A DNA stretch of 64,000 nt from Planctomycetaceae bacterium (GTDB lineage: Bacteria; Planctomycetota; Planctomycetia; Pirellulales; Pirellulaceae), in NCBI GenBank assembly GCA_027487485.1, contig JAIYDN010000048.1, forward strand, positions 62,001 through 126,000, read 5' to 3'. Within the stretch, counting starts at the first letter, position 1. The number at the start of each line of letters is the position of its first letter. The notes beneath the pieces are model-generated. The model saw only the letters and a program-made list of their open reading frames with translations, was not told where the DNA came from and made no database searches. This document shows positions 9,632 through 18,623 of the stretch, piece by piece. The translations under genes were made by a program, and so were the position numbers.

Positions 9632-10495
9632 TCATCGCTTTCTTATCAGCAAAACTGAGCAAGGTGCATGGCGAAGCAAACCGCGAGAAACGCTCCCCAC
9701 GAAAAATCGGCTCATGGCAGAGCGTCCCTTGTCACCCAGAACAAGCATGTCCGCCTTTTGATCACCAAGATAATCCAAAATCGCATCCGCAACATGAGGC
9801 TGTTCCAAGACATGCTTATCGATGTGTTTGAAGCTAGGTGATAGTTCATTGGCTAATCGATTCAAAGCTGTAGTTGCTTCTTGAGAGAGTTGTGGATCGT
9901 ACTCGTAGCCTGGTTCCAGCAAGTAGGGATGTTCGATAACAGAAATCAATTGGACTTTTGTACTCTCAGAAAGATGCAATGCTTTGATTTGGGACGCTAG
10001 TTCGCGATCCGTCTCGGACCCATCGGACGCAATGATCAGGTTCAGCGGTTCACCAACTTGTTCTGTTTGTACGGCCTTCGGCCGAACCACAAGAACCGAG
10101 CAGGTTGCGTTCTGGGCTACTGATTCGCTAGTGCTTCCGATAAGCATACGTTCTAACAGTCCCCTACCTTGCGCGCCAACGACGATCAAGTCGACATTCG
10201 TTTCTTGAGCGTAATACGTGATCTCGTCAGCCGCGTTCCCGAGGCGTGCAACATGCAACCCCTCGATTCCAACTTCCTTTAAGATGGCCGAAGCTCGCTG
10301 AAAGGATTCATCTGCGTGGTTGCTCTCCTGGCGAATCGTTTCGTCAAAAACCGCCGCCGGAGTGACACCATAAACGTGATAATTCGAAACCGTCATTATC
10401 TCGTAGGATGTGCTGTGTTTTAAAGGAAAGCGTGAGAACCATCGTATGGTTTGTTCTGCGGATTTGGAACCATCAGTGGTTAGTAGCACTTTCAT
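9632..10495 (-). CDS. Tandem universal stress protein (two UspA domains)
   Basis: A 287-residue protein made of two UspA folds, residues 1-145 and about 155-287. The start at 10495 (MKVLLTTDG) matches the family; the frame extends 27 codons upstream but that sequence is unlike Usp proteins. Both domains carry the ATP-binding signature G-2x-G-9x-G(S): GAQGRGLLERMLIGS in the first and GDKGRSAMSRFFVGS in the second. Usp proteins bind ATP and help cells survive stress such as starvation, oxidants or low oxygen. The gene is divergent from a c'-like cytochrome gene across 490 bp, so a shared respiratory or stress context is possible but unproven. Confidence 0.93.
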   Translation of the reverse strand: MKVLLTTDGSKSAEQTIRWFSRFPLKHSTSYEIMTVSNYHVYGVTPAAVFDETIRQESNHADESFQRASAILKEVGIEGLHVARLGNAADEITYYAQETNVDLIVVGAQGRGLLERMLIGSTSESVAQNATCSVLVVRPKAVQTEQVGEPLNLIIASDGSETDRELASQIKALHLSESTKVQLISVIEHPYLLEPGYEYDPQLSQEATTALNRLANELSPSFKHIDKHVLEQPHVADAILDYLGDQKADMLVLGDKGRSAMSRFFVGSVSRGLLRHAPCSVLLIRKR

Positions 10496-10985
10496 AATTA
10501 TTCTCTTTTCGTGTTGGCGATGGCTGGAGAGTTTCGCTTTCATGAAGCAAAAAACATACCAACAGTCCGTTTTCACAGAGCATCCATGGGATTGGAACTC
10601 TAACCGCGAAACGACCAGCCTGTCCCGCTAACGCAACTAGCTCTCACTGGTACTCGTAATCAATGAAATGGTACTCGTACTAGAAACACGCTGGTCGAGT
10701 ACGCCTCACTTCGTTATTCGAAATTTCTCAAACGGTGTTCAACATTCAAAAAAGCTCCGGTCGTGTTTAGTCGCATGAGTCACTTTGGCACAGTTGTGCA
10801 GGTAGGTGTGTCTTTTGAGGTGTGCAATGGCGAATGGAGAAGTTGGGTTCTTAAAAGGTGAAGAAAGAATGATCACCGATTTCGTGCATGTTGTGTTCGA
10901 CCTGGACAAGTTTTGAAGAAAGGCTCAAAAAGGATCCGATAACAGAATTGAGTGAATGCAGTTTTAGAGTGGAACGGAGACCATC
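10496..10985. other. 490-bp divergent intergenic region
   Basis: Lies between the start of the stress-protein gene and the start of the first cytochrome gene, so it should hold two divergent promoters. The 10-bp word GGTACTCGTA occurs twice about 25 bp apart near 10640-10680, a possible operator. A sigma-54-like sequence near 10786 has the wrong spacing. No gene is supported. Confidence 0.5.
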
Positions 10986-11486
10986 ATGAAATCGAAACGA
11001 ACTTGGGTTTGGGTAGGGACCTTTCTTGCTATTGGAACAGGCGTCAGTGTTTTGTCTGCAGCTTGGGCGAACAACCAACAGCCATCGCAAGAACAGAATA
11101 TGCCCGGGTTGATGTTGGCAAAATTAGCCAGCACACAAAGGGTGGTTACGGGGCTTGTCTCCAAGGATTTCGGAGAGATCAAACGTGGTGCGAAGGACAT
11201 GATGAGCATTTGTGACGCATCGCAATGGGAATCGCATCCCGACCCTGTTTACGGACATTACAAAACAGAACTACGCCGTCAAGCTTCCAGTTTGTCCGAT
11301 CTTGCGGATCAACAAAACTTGGAAGGAGCGGGGTTCAGCTACATCCAAACCATTTCAACCTGCATCAACTGCCACACTCATTGTCGCGATATTCTTCGAA
11401 TCGCCGAAGTGCCAAATCGCGTGATCCAGATTCCAGTGGTGGGCGACGAATATGAGCGTTCTGGTATGCCGATCTATCGACGCTAA
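10986..11486 (+). CDS. Exported c'-like monoheme cytochrome (C-terminal CxxCH)
   Basis: 166 residues: an N-terminal signal peptide (about 1-28, hydrophobic VGTFLAIGTGVSVLSAAWA), then a mostly helical region, and one heme-binding site CINCH near residue 127, followed by a further His-Cys. A single CxxCH near the C-terminus after helices is the layout of the cytochrome c' / c556 group, which bind small ligands or transfer electrons in the periplasm. The assignment to that group is by layout only. A ribosome site (GGAGACC) sits just before the ATG. A shorter paralogue lies 166 bp downstream. Confidence 0.82.
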   Translation: MKSKRTWVWVGTFLAIGTGVSVLSAAWANNQQPSQEQNMPGLMLAKLASTQRVVTGLVSKDFGEIKRGAKDMMSICDASQWESHPDPVYGHYKTELRRQASSLSDLADQQNLEGAGFSYIQTISTCINCHTHCRDILRIAEVPNRVIQIPVVGDEYERSGMPIYRR

Positions 11487-11652
11487 ACATCGCCTTTTTC
11501 GTTTCATTAGGGTTTGACACTGGCTTGCGATGATTCTGGAATGCAAGTTGCATACTGAAAAGCAAATTGGTGAACCTAGATTGGTTGACGTAGATCGTCG
11601 GACGCACTGGTCGCGATCAACTTCTAATTAACTCCTGAAAGGCTCGATTCCC

Positions 11653-12096
11653 ATGCGGATAGTAATGTTGTTTATCGGTTCTGCTATCATCTCGTGGGCC
11701 GCTTTCTGCCAGCAGCCGCCCGAACAAACTGTGACACCGGCCCCGGCCAATACCTCGACGGACGACGATGTTCCCAAGGTCACGAGCGAGAAGACAATGA
11801 GCTTCTGGATGGCCAAGAAACTTGAGCTGTCTAAGGCTATCTTGGAATCATTGACGACCGGAGATTTTGAAACGATGGCAAAAGATGCAGAGCAAATGCA
11901 AAGGCTCGGACGGATGGAGGGGTTGGTGCGTCGCAATAAGGACTATCAGACCCAGATGCAGAGCTTTCGATTGGCAAACCAAGAACTAATCCGCCATTCC
12001 AAACGAAAGAATGTCGAGGGGGCAACGCTCGCATTTAACCAACTGACCACCAGTTGTGTCGCATGTCACACCATGCTGCGCGAAGGCCTAGAATAG
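11653..12096 (+). CDS. Second c'-like monoheme cytochrome
   Basis: 147 residues with a short signal peptide (cleavage likely after WAAFC or just beyond), a Pro/Thr-rich spacer, a helical core and a C-terminal CVACH heme site near residue 136. The spacing FNQLTTSCVACH parallels IQTISTCINCH in the upstream gene, so the two look like diverged paralogues. GAAAGG about 12 nt upstream is a plausible ribosome site. It is followed 15 bp later by the DUF4404 gene, so these two are very likely co-transcribed. No terminal oxidase or reductase partner lies nearby. Confidence 0.82.
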   Translation: MRIVMLFIGSAIISWAAFCQQPPEQTVTPAPANTSTDDDVPKVTSEKTMSFWMAKKLELSKAILESLTTGDFETMAKDAEQMQRLGRMEGLVRRNKDYQTQMQSFRLANQELIRHSKRKNVEGATLAFNQLTTSCVACHTMLREGLE

Positions 12097-12111
12097 GAAG
12101 GGCCCGTAAAC

Positions 12112-12405
12112 ATGACGCAAGACAAGCTAGCTACAGAACTGGAAGCCTTTCACCAATGCTTGGTCGAGGCACCTTCTATCGATGCGGCGACAAGAGAAAA
12201 ACTAAAGACTCTCATCGGCGAAATCCAAACAGCCTTAGCGAGCCCCCGACCGGCGGACGCCCTTCACTTGGAAACGAAGGTCCCCGATGAGGAGACCTTT
12301 CAACAGCGAGTCGATAAGCTTATCCAAGATTTTGAAGTCCAGCATCCGCAACTGACCACCAACTTGGCGATCATTGCCGAGCGACTTGCCGACATGGGGA
12401 TCTAG
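12112..12405 (+). CDS. DUF4404 family small protein
   Basis: 97 residues, no signal peptide and no membrane segment. The pattern of LATELEAFHQCL, REKLKTLIGEIQTAL and a C-terminal helix PQLTTNLAIIAERLADMGI matches the DUF4404 family as I know it; members are small helical proteins of unknown function found widely in proteobacteria and planctomycetes. It starts 15 bp after the cytochrome stop with GGAAGGG upstream, so it is probably in the same transcript. The link to the cytochromes is only positional. Confidence 0.75.
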   Translation: MTQDKLATELEAFHQCLVEAPSIDAATREKLKTLIGEIQTALASPRPADALHLETKVPDEETFQQRVDKLIQDFEVQHPQLTTNLAIIAERLADMGI

Positions 12406-12418
12406 CCGCGTGTGGATT

Positions 12419-12538
12419 CTACCCGGCAAACCCAGCCAGGCGTCGCACGAAAATCAGGACGATCAAGATTGCTAACAAACCAATGGCTCCCCAGCCTAAA
12501 GCTTGGGCCGGGGGGATGCGTTTGAACCAATCGAACAT
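12419..12538 (-). CDS. 39-residue single-pass membrane peptide
   Basis: A short gene with a near-ideal ribosome site, AAAGGAG, 5 nt before ATG at 12538. The product begins MFDWFKRIPPAQALGW, continues with one hydrophobic helix (about residues 17-31, GAIGLLAILIVLIFV) and ends with a positive RRLAGFAG tail. This looks like a translated small membrane protein rather than chance. It is convergent with the DUF4404 gene; the stop codons are 13 bp apart. Function unknown. Confidence 0.68.
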   Translation of the reverse strand: MFDWFKRIPPAQALGWGAIGLLAILIVLIFVRRLAGFAG

Positions 12539-12689
12539 AGGTGCTCCTTTGCATTGGATGTTTCTTGAATCAACTTAAGCCTGGAAGATCGCAGTCGGTT
12601 CGGCTCGAATCATCGTGGCTGGCTGACACAAGAGCAAAACTTAGACCGATTCGATCAAGAATGGTCGTAAGTGCAAGAAACCGTGCCAA

Positions 12690-12960
12690 CCCCGCGGTGC
12701 TCCCCTTAGGCCGCAGGGGCTAGTTTTTATGTTGCGCATTTTTGTAAGGGCTGGAAGCCCGACACATCCATTGCCGGTGGCGCAAGCCACCGGAACGTGG
12801 CATAAAACATTATTACAGGCCTGAAGGGCCGACATAGACGCCAGTGTGTCGGCCCTCCAGGCCTTTGTTTGTTAAGATTTGTGATCCGGTGGCTCGCGCC
12901 ACCGGCATTGGATATGTCGGCCCTCCGGGCCTAACATACGAAGCCGGGCCTAACATGCGC
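12690..12960. repeat. Cluster of GGTGGC / GGCC palindromes (family E)
   Basis: Several short perfect hairpins follow one another: CCGGTGGCGCAAGCCACCGG at 12774-12793; GGGCCGACA...TGTCGGCCC at about 12827-12855; CCGGTGGCTCGCGCCACCGG at about 12886-12905; and GGCCCTCCGGGCC near 12919-12931. Related sequence recurs near 43590-43640. These have REP-like size and form. No coding sequence is supported in this stretch. Confidence 0.85.
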
Positions 12961-12970
12961 AATATCAAAA

Positions 12971-13025
12971 GGCGCTAGCCGCGATACTGGCTCGCCATCA
13001 AAAGGACTATGTCGCGGCTAGCGCC
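12971..13025. repeat. GCTAGCC hairpin, family B
   Basis: Left arm GGCGCTAGCCGCGA at 12971-12984 pairs perfectly over 14 bp with TCGCGGCTAGCGCC at 13012-13025; the loop is 27 nt. It shares the GGCTAGCG core with the nested palindrome at 4681-4820. The remaining ~300 bp up to the next gene hold no other feature I can support. Confidence 0.88.
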
Positions 13026-13335
13026 TGTGGCTCATTTCAGTGTGAAGAGCGAATCTCGTTGGGTGCAATATTGTTAATCCCTAGGGGATGTTCTGCTGAG
13101 CACTAGCACACTCGTCGGCTGAACATGTTTTAAACCTACTTTGCCTTAGGTGCACACGTGTGACCAAGTCGAAGGTCACTTTCGGTACTCGATCTGATGA
13201 TATGGGGAAATTTGCAGCCGATCCGTCTGTTTCCAAAAGGAATCGACGAAGCGACAGCAATGGATTGTGGATGGAAGATCGCTCCCCCGTAGTTGATCGA
13301 TGGAATGGAATCCTATTAATTCGAACGGTAGAATC

Positions 13336-14427
13336 ATGCAAAAAATCAAATATGCGATGATGATCGCTATTGCTGCTTCCTTGGGTGGAAGAGGGCTTGC
13401 TGCAACCACGCAGAGAATCGGCAGCGGCATTCAGGGGCCCACGAAACAAGCTTCACCTATTGACTGGGATGTCACTCAGGCTTCTTGTGAGGGGGATGCC
13501 GTCGCTTCGAGCGACGCGTGTGACCTGAGTGTTCCAATGCAATTCGGTGGGTGCGGTAGCGCGTGTTGCGATTCCTCTGCGAGCTGCGATAGCTTCAATG
13601 TTGGGAATAAGAGTCTTTTCGGACTGGGTATTATCAAGCAGAGCGAAGGTTGTTACGACGATTTTATCAGTCCGATGACCAACCCCGTCTATTTTGAAGA
13701 TCCTCGTCAGTTGACTGAAGTGCGAGGGATCTTCATCCATCACAACATTCCTAGTCTTCTAGGCTTACCGAAAGACGAGCTTCGCTTGTATGCACTTCAG
13801 GTAAGGCTTCGATTGACCGAGAATTTGTCGCTCATCGCTGTCAAGGATGGCTATATCGACAGCTCAAGTCCACTCATTACCAATGGCTGGGCAGACATCG
13901 GTGCCGGATTGAAGTACTCGTTATACCGTGATCCAGAACAGGGGCAGTTGTTGTCGGTTGGCGCTCGTTTCGAAACAACTGCGGGAACGCGATCATCGCT
14001 GCAAGCTAACGGAGACGGCGTGTTTGACTTCTTCCTGTCAGGTGGAACACGATTAGGCTCTTCGGCTCACTACCTGACGTCAACGGGCTTTATACTTCCA
14101 GTCGATAGCCAAGCTGAAAACCAAATGTTCTACTGGTCCCATCACGTGGACCGACGTTTCGGAAGCATGCTCTATGGGTTCACCGAACTCAATTGGTACA
14201 ACTTCATGAAGAGTGGCACCGGCCTAGCCGCCCCAATCGAAGGTGGCGATCTTTTCAATCTCGGTTCCATCGATATTGCTGGAAACAACATGGTAACGAA
14301 TGCTTGGGGAGTCAAACTCAAGCCAAACCGAAACATTGAATCAGGTGTCGCATTTGAGTTTCCTTTGACAGAGCGTCGTGGGATTCTTGAAAATCGAATC
14401 ACTGCCGATCTGATTCTTCGGTTCTAA
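13336..14427 (+). CDS. Probable outer-membrane-type beta-barrel protein, planctomycete family
   Basis: 363 residues from the ATG at 13336, chosen because MQKIKYAMMIAIAASLGGRG is a good signal peptide; an in-frame ATG 36 nt upstream is possible. After the signal, a short Cys-rich segment (CGSACCDSSASCDS, about residues 72-85 of the mature region) precedes an amphipathic beta-rich body: SPMTNPVYFEDPRQLTEVR, then alternating strands, ending in an aromatic residue (TADLILRF), as outer-membrane barrels often do. I recognise it as a family conserved in planctomycetes with no assigned function. It lies alone, facing the 1209-residue gene. Confidence 0.75.
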   Translation: MQKIKYAMMIAIAASLGGRGLAATTQRIGSGIQGPTKQASPIDWDVTQASCEGDAVASSDACDLSVPMQFGGCGSACCDSSASCDSFNVGNKSLFGLGIIKQSEGCYDDFISPMTNPVYFEDPRQLTEVRGIFIHHNIPSLLGLPKDELRLYALQVRLRLTENLSLIAVKDGYIDSSSPLITNGWADIGAGLKYSLYRDPEQGQLLSVGARFETTAGTRSSLQANGDGVFDFFLSGGTRLGSSAHYLTSTGFILPVDSQAENQMFYWSHHVDRRFGSMLYGFTELNWYNFMKSGTGLAAPIEGGDLFNLGSIDIAGNNMVTNAWGVKLKPNRNIESGVAFEFPLTERRGILENRITADLILRF

Positions 14428-14560
14428 CCCAATGGGTGAAAACGTTTCAGGGGTATCGCTACGAAGTGACAGTCCGGATTGCTTGGAACTCCTCTAGGGT
14501 GCAAACCGACCATGCGAACCGGGAACGAACAGCTGTGACGAATCCCAAAGGCAACATTCC

Positions 14561-14593
14561 ATCAAGAACCGAAATGAGTCTTCGGTTCTTGAT
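14561..14593. terminator. Perfect 13-bp hairpin between convergent genes
   Basis: ATCAAGAACCGAA at 14561-14573 pairs perfectly with TTCGGTTCTTGAT at 14581-14593 around a 7-nt loop. It lies between the ends of two convergent genes, where a bidirectional terminator is expected. No T-run follows on either strand, so intrinsic termination is not certain. Confidence 0.6.
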
Positions 14594-14609
14594 AAGGTCA
14601 AGTGGCCTA

Positions 14610-17600
14610 TCAGCGCTTTGTTTCCAGTTGAATCTTACTGCTCGCGTCGCTGGAAGATTCTTTTGATAACCAAGTTTTCTCCCACTGAGTCCACTCGGTT
14701 TCCGTTGCGGAAAAGACGATCTTTTCTCGCTCGGTCGGCTTCAAACCCGCCTGGCTTGCTGGAAAGGCTGGAAGCGGAGCAATCATTTTCTCGTCCCGCA
14801 GATTCGCAATCAGTTCCACCTCAAATTGCTGCGACGGCCAAATGCGCAGACCTTCCGAGTCGATGTCATACGGGTGCTCGCGAGTCAAGTTGTTCTCCAG
14901 TTGCTCACGCACCAAATCGATTCCGCCCTTGCGATAGAATCCTTCGAGTGCATGCAGGACCGAGTTGCGTTGCTCGGAGGGGATAAGCTCAAGCCAACCC
15001 GTTTGAGCGACAGTGGCTATCAACCAACCGCTCTGTTCCTGAAATCGAAACTGAGCAGGTTCATTGGGGTGCGATGAACATACTAGTTCAACAGAAAAAC
15101 TGTTCGATGCGGTTTGAATCGTTGTGCATGCCACCTTCAAGTCTCCCAACGCTGGGGATTTGTGAAGCAACGCAATGAGTTCCCGATCGACAAAAAAACG
15201 AATCGCCTTCTCGACATGGTGAAGTTGCTCTTGCGCGGAGCGACGGCTCGTAAATCGGCCAAGAGAAGAATCCCTGTGCTCTAATTTGCGAAGCTTTCGA
15301 AAGATCTTAGGTAACGTGCCAGAGTGAAATCCTGGTCGAAGTAGACGCGTCAGCGTTTCACCATGGCTTCCGACTGGAACGGGGCCAATGCGGTTGACTC
15401 GATTGGACAGGTAAAGCTTCCAGTTCTCTTTCAATTCCCAAACAGCAAAACCAAAGAACCCCGGTAGGAAGAAAATATTGAACCAAGTGATCGAGCGTGC
15501 GATTGGGGTTCCTACATATTGGCCTAAGAAGTGAACCATGTTCCCTTCCAGCATGATCAGAGCGGGCAACAAAATCTTATGAGCCACAGTGACAACGGGG
15601 AAATGCTTTACGGGATGGAACGTTGGCTCAATCAAAAGATTAACGTAAATACGAATCAAGAACGAGACAAAGGACCAAGCAACTCCCAAGATTGCTTTTG
15701 CCAGAATAGACAGCCAATTTTCGTCGCTGTGAAAACGTAGCCATTCATCAACGGCGTACAAAACTCGTTCGAGTGTGCCCAAAAGCAGACGAAAGAAGTC
15801 CACAATCCAACCAATGAACGCAAAGACGAACCGAGCTTGCAATTGATGCAAGGCGTTCTCGATCCAGTCGCGGGTGACTTCTTGGGTGTCCCGGCCCATG
15901 CGTGTGTTCAAAATGGTGCTGGTCAGCAAGGCAATGGTTGCTATACCCCACCATTCCATAGGATTCCATCCCGCCAACCAAGGAAACGTTCGTCCCACTA
16001 AGAGAGCTAGAATGCATGGAACCACCATGTATCGACGCAGTCGGACGAATGGTTTGGACGTCCATAATCGTGTTAGTACGGGAAGCTTCAGCAAGAACAG
16101 TGGGGTCTCGACAATCACCGCCCGTAGGAATCGCCAAGATCTTGTAAGTCCCGTCAGCAACTGTTTTCGAAACGAAGGCACATGAATCAGAGCCAACAAA
16201 AGTAAACCCAAAATTAGAACCCACGAAAAGGTTTCTGTCCGCTGAGATAAAATCTCACCCACCGCTTCATCAGTGGTCTTGGGTGCAACCGAAACGATAG
16301 ACTCGGTTTGGTCCAAAGACGTTTCCGACAATGATGCGGATGCTGATTCAGGCAATGACTCGGGTGAGGGGGCTGTTGTACCGGTTTTCCCTTGTTTCTC
16401 TTGGATCGATCGATCCGAGGAGTCCGCTACAGGATTTGGTATCTGCGGTTCAGCCACGGGTAGGATGGCAGAAGGGCTGGCTTCTGCATCGTGCTCCACC
16501 GTCGATTCGCTTCCCGATTCGTGATGATGACTTCCAAACATGTGAAGCACATGAAGCGCCCCTTCAACGATCACCACCGCTCCGCCAAATGGGATAATAA
16601 GATACAGGGTTGCGAAGCGTCCGAATCGAGTTCCAAAGAAGAAGGAGCTAACCACTTGAAGCCAACGCAGATAAAACTCGCCCCGCCTGTAGACCCCATC
16701 CAGGGACAGATCAAGTCGGTCGTCCGCTCGCAGCAGGGAATCGCCATGCCAGACTTCGCGTGCCTCTTGGATGTCAGGAAGTTTCAGGTCGTTGCGACTG
16801 ATTGCATCCCGCAAATATCCCATGGTCAAATAGCCACGGTCTGCAATGCAATCCAGGGCTTCGTCAACCAGCTTGTCCATGGCAACCTGTTCGGGGATGC
16901 TTTTTGGGACCAAGTCGACAGACAAAAGCGTTTGGTACAGTACGGGACGCATGCGGTCTCGCATCTGTGATTCCGAAAGCGAAGCTGCATTTTGTATCAG
17001 TTCCGTTAAACGGTTTCGATCGTTTCCGCTCAGTCGAACATAGGTTAGCCGCGATGCTGCACTTGCAAGATGCTTTGCCATGGCGACCTCGCGAAGATTT
17101 GTAAGAGGTCTTCGAACTGGCCGTTTACCTCGGCTAACAAGCCATTTAACGAGGTCTACTTTGTACGTCAGACGTTCGTGATCAAGGCATACCTTTTGGA
17201 GATCATAAAGCAATCGTTTTTCTGCATTCCAAAATCCATGAATCGAATTCTCGGCTAACTCCCATAAGGCTGTTTGCCAAGCTTGAGTATCACGATCTGG
17301 AAAGTCGATAGCATTGCGCAGGCGACTGACAAGGCGCGCGACATCTTCCCGAGCTTTGCTTTTCGCCGAGCTTTTTTTTCTTTCCGAGTTGGCATGATGC
17401 ACCGCTCGGATGGCGCATGCAATCGAAAAAACGGTGTTCCCCCGTTCGATGGCTCGATCGCGTTTTCGAAGTTGCCGAAGATATCCTCGTTCCGATTTGG
17501 TGGCGTTGGATGCCAATGACCAATTTCGACGTGTCGTAAGAAGGCGATCCTCATCGCTATCCGTGTGCGAGATCAGTGCGGGGGACGGAGCGCCTTCCAA

Positions 17601-18239
17601 TCGAGATCGCTCGAAGATCTTTGGGATGTCTAAGTCGTGCGACAGAAGAGCTTCAACGCTGTGGGGTTCGGACAAAGCTGGGAACCAGATTGGCAAAAGG
17701 TCGGGTTCAAAATACCGCAGTTCAAAATAAACTGCGGCCAGCTCTCGCCATGCCTCGTCGCGAGACTTAGGAGACATCAGCCGCAGTTCGCTACGAAGTA
17801 CATAATGGGCTTCATCAAATTCCACTTGCCCGAATTCCGCAATGCGGCGACGCAGTTCTTGGGGGTAGGACTGTAAATTAGCTCGTTGAAGTTCGCGATC
17901 CAAAATGGCGTGGAACAAACGACGCCAAACTTGTTGCTTCAATTCCGGAAGCGGCCAATGATCCAGCTCACCTCCTTCCGGTTGGCAGATCAGCAAACAC
18001 TCTTCCGGCAAAGTCTGGAAAGATTTTAGCCCCAATTCATCGGGGTGAGCAAGCTTTAGCACGTCCACTCGGTGGACGACTTGACACTGCGTATGGGGCA
18101 ACGCCAAAGCGAGGTTGGTAACGCCATGACGCTCACGAATGATACGGCGGATCACGCGTGCCTCGACCAAAAATGCAGATGGCTCGGCAGCCGATAGCGA
18201 ATCTTGTAGTGCTTTGGTAGTTGAAACGACTTCGCTCAT
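14610..18239 (-). CDS. Large uncharacterised membrane protein (1209 residues)
   Basis: I do not recognise a named domain. Residues 1-500 are soluble, charged and helical (many RxL/ExL repeats). One hydrophobic segment lies near 550-575 (FATLYLIIPFGGAVVIVEGAL). A Ser/Glu/Pro-rich low-complexity linker covers about 585-680. A multi-pass region from about 690 to 960 has roughly six to eight helices (e.g. WVLILGLLLLALIHVP, CILALLVG). The last ~250 residues are soluble again. The frame is open and clean over 3.6 kb, with a start at 18239 close to the open region's edge. It is flanked by a convergent barrel gene and by CheX. Membrane scaffold or transport roles are both possible. Confidence 0.8.
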   Translation of the reverse strand: MSEVVSTTKALQDSLSAAEPSAFLVEARVIRRIIRERHGVTNLALALPHTQCQVVHRVDVLKLAHPDELGLKSFQTLPEECLLICQPEGGELDHWPLPELKQQVWRRLFHAILDRELQRANLQSYPQELRRRIAEFGQVEFDEAHYVLRSELRLMSPKSRDEAWRELAAVYFELRYFEPDLLPIWFPALSEPHSVEALLSHDLDIPKIFERSRLEGAPSPALISHTDSDEDRLLTTRRNWSLASNATKSERGYLRQLRKRDRAIERGNTVFSIACAIRAVHHANSERKKSSAKSKAREDVARLVSRLRNAIDFPDRDTQAWQTALWELAENSIHGFWNAEKRLLYDLQKVCLDHERLTYKVDLVKWLVSRGKRPVRRPLTNLREVAMAKHLASAASRLTYVRLSGNDRNRLTELIQNAASLSESQMRDRMRPVLYQTLLSVDLVPKSIPEQVAMDKLVDEALDCIADRGYLTMGYLRDAISRNDLKLPDIQEAREVWHGDSLLRADDRLDLSLDGVYRRGEFYLRWLQVVSSFFFGTRFGRFATLYLIIPFGGAVVIVEGALHVLHMFGSHHHESGSESTVEHDAEASPSAILPVAEPQIPNPVADSSDRSIQEKQGKTGTTAPSPESLPESASASLSETSLDQTESIVSVAPKTTDEAVGEILSQRTETFSWVLILGLLLLALIHVPSFRKQLLTGLTRSWRFLRAVIVETPLFLLKLPVLTRLWTSKPFVRLRRYMVVPCILALLVGRTFPWLAGWNPMEWWGIATIALLTSTILNTRMGRDTQEVTRDWIENALHQLQARFVFAFIGWIVDFFRLLLGTLERVLYAVDEWLRFHSDENWLSILAKAILGVAWSFVSFLIRIYVNLLIEPTFHPVKHFPVVTVAHKILLPALIMLEGNMVHFLGQYVGTPIARSITWFNIFFLPGFFGFAVWELKENWKLYLSNRVNRIGPVPVGSHGETLTRLLRPGFHSGTLPKIFRKLRKLEHRDSSLGRFTSRRSAQEQLHHVEKAIRFFVDRELIALLHKSPALGDLKVACTTIQTASNSFSVELVCSSHPNEPAQFRFQEQSGWLIATVAQTGWLELIPSEQRNSVLHALEGFYRKGGIDLVREQLENNLTREHPYDIDSEGLRIWPSQQFEVELIANLRDEKMIAPLPAFPASQAGLKPTEREKIVFSATETEWTQWEKTWLSKESSSDASSKIQLETKR

Positions 18240-18623
18240 TCGCAGTTCCCAGAAATCTTACCCGGGGAACCAAACGGTTGGCTCCCTGTGTCCAAGTTGA
18301 TCATTGTGAATAACCAGACTTAGGAAGTGTACCGAGATTTTCGAAGTTTGGCACACGAAAGAGAAGTCAAACAAGGCACTAAAAGTAGCCCTGATAAGCC
18401 GTTTCAATGGCGAGACGCAAGTGGCGTTAACGCCATTTGGAACCCATCGGTCGGGATTTGCAACCGAATGGGAAATGGCTTAGAAAGTTGGTGAGAAGGG
18501 TTTTAAGACGGCGATGCAGAACTCAATAGCAAGTTGCATAGGCCGATGCCAAATCAGGTTGGGCCTCGAGTGATTCGTCTGGGAATTCAAAGTTCTAGAG
18601 CGAACGCTTTGAATCGTTGCAAT
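18240..18623. other. 384-bp intergenic region upstream of the 1209-residue gene
   Basis: Separates two genes on the minus strand, so it should contain the promoter of the large membrane protein and the end of the CheX transcript. I see no gene, strong hairpin or repeat. Confidence 0.45.

Noticed and set aside
10786-10800. Sigma-54-like promoter TGGCACAGTTGTGCA
   Set aside because: The distance between GG and GC is 9 nt instead of the required 10.
11086-11486. Two-heme or CxxCHxxC metal-site reading of the first cytochrome
   Set aside because: Only one CxxCH is present; the extra Cys three residues later does not form a second heme site.
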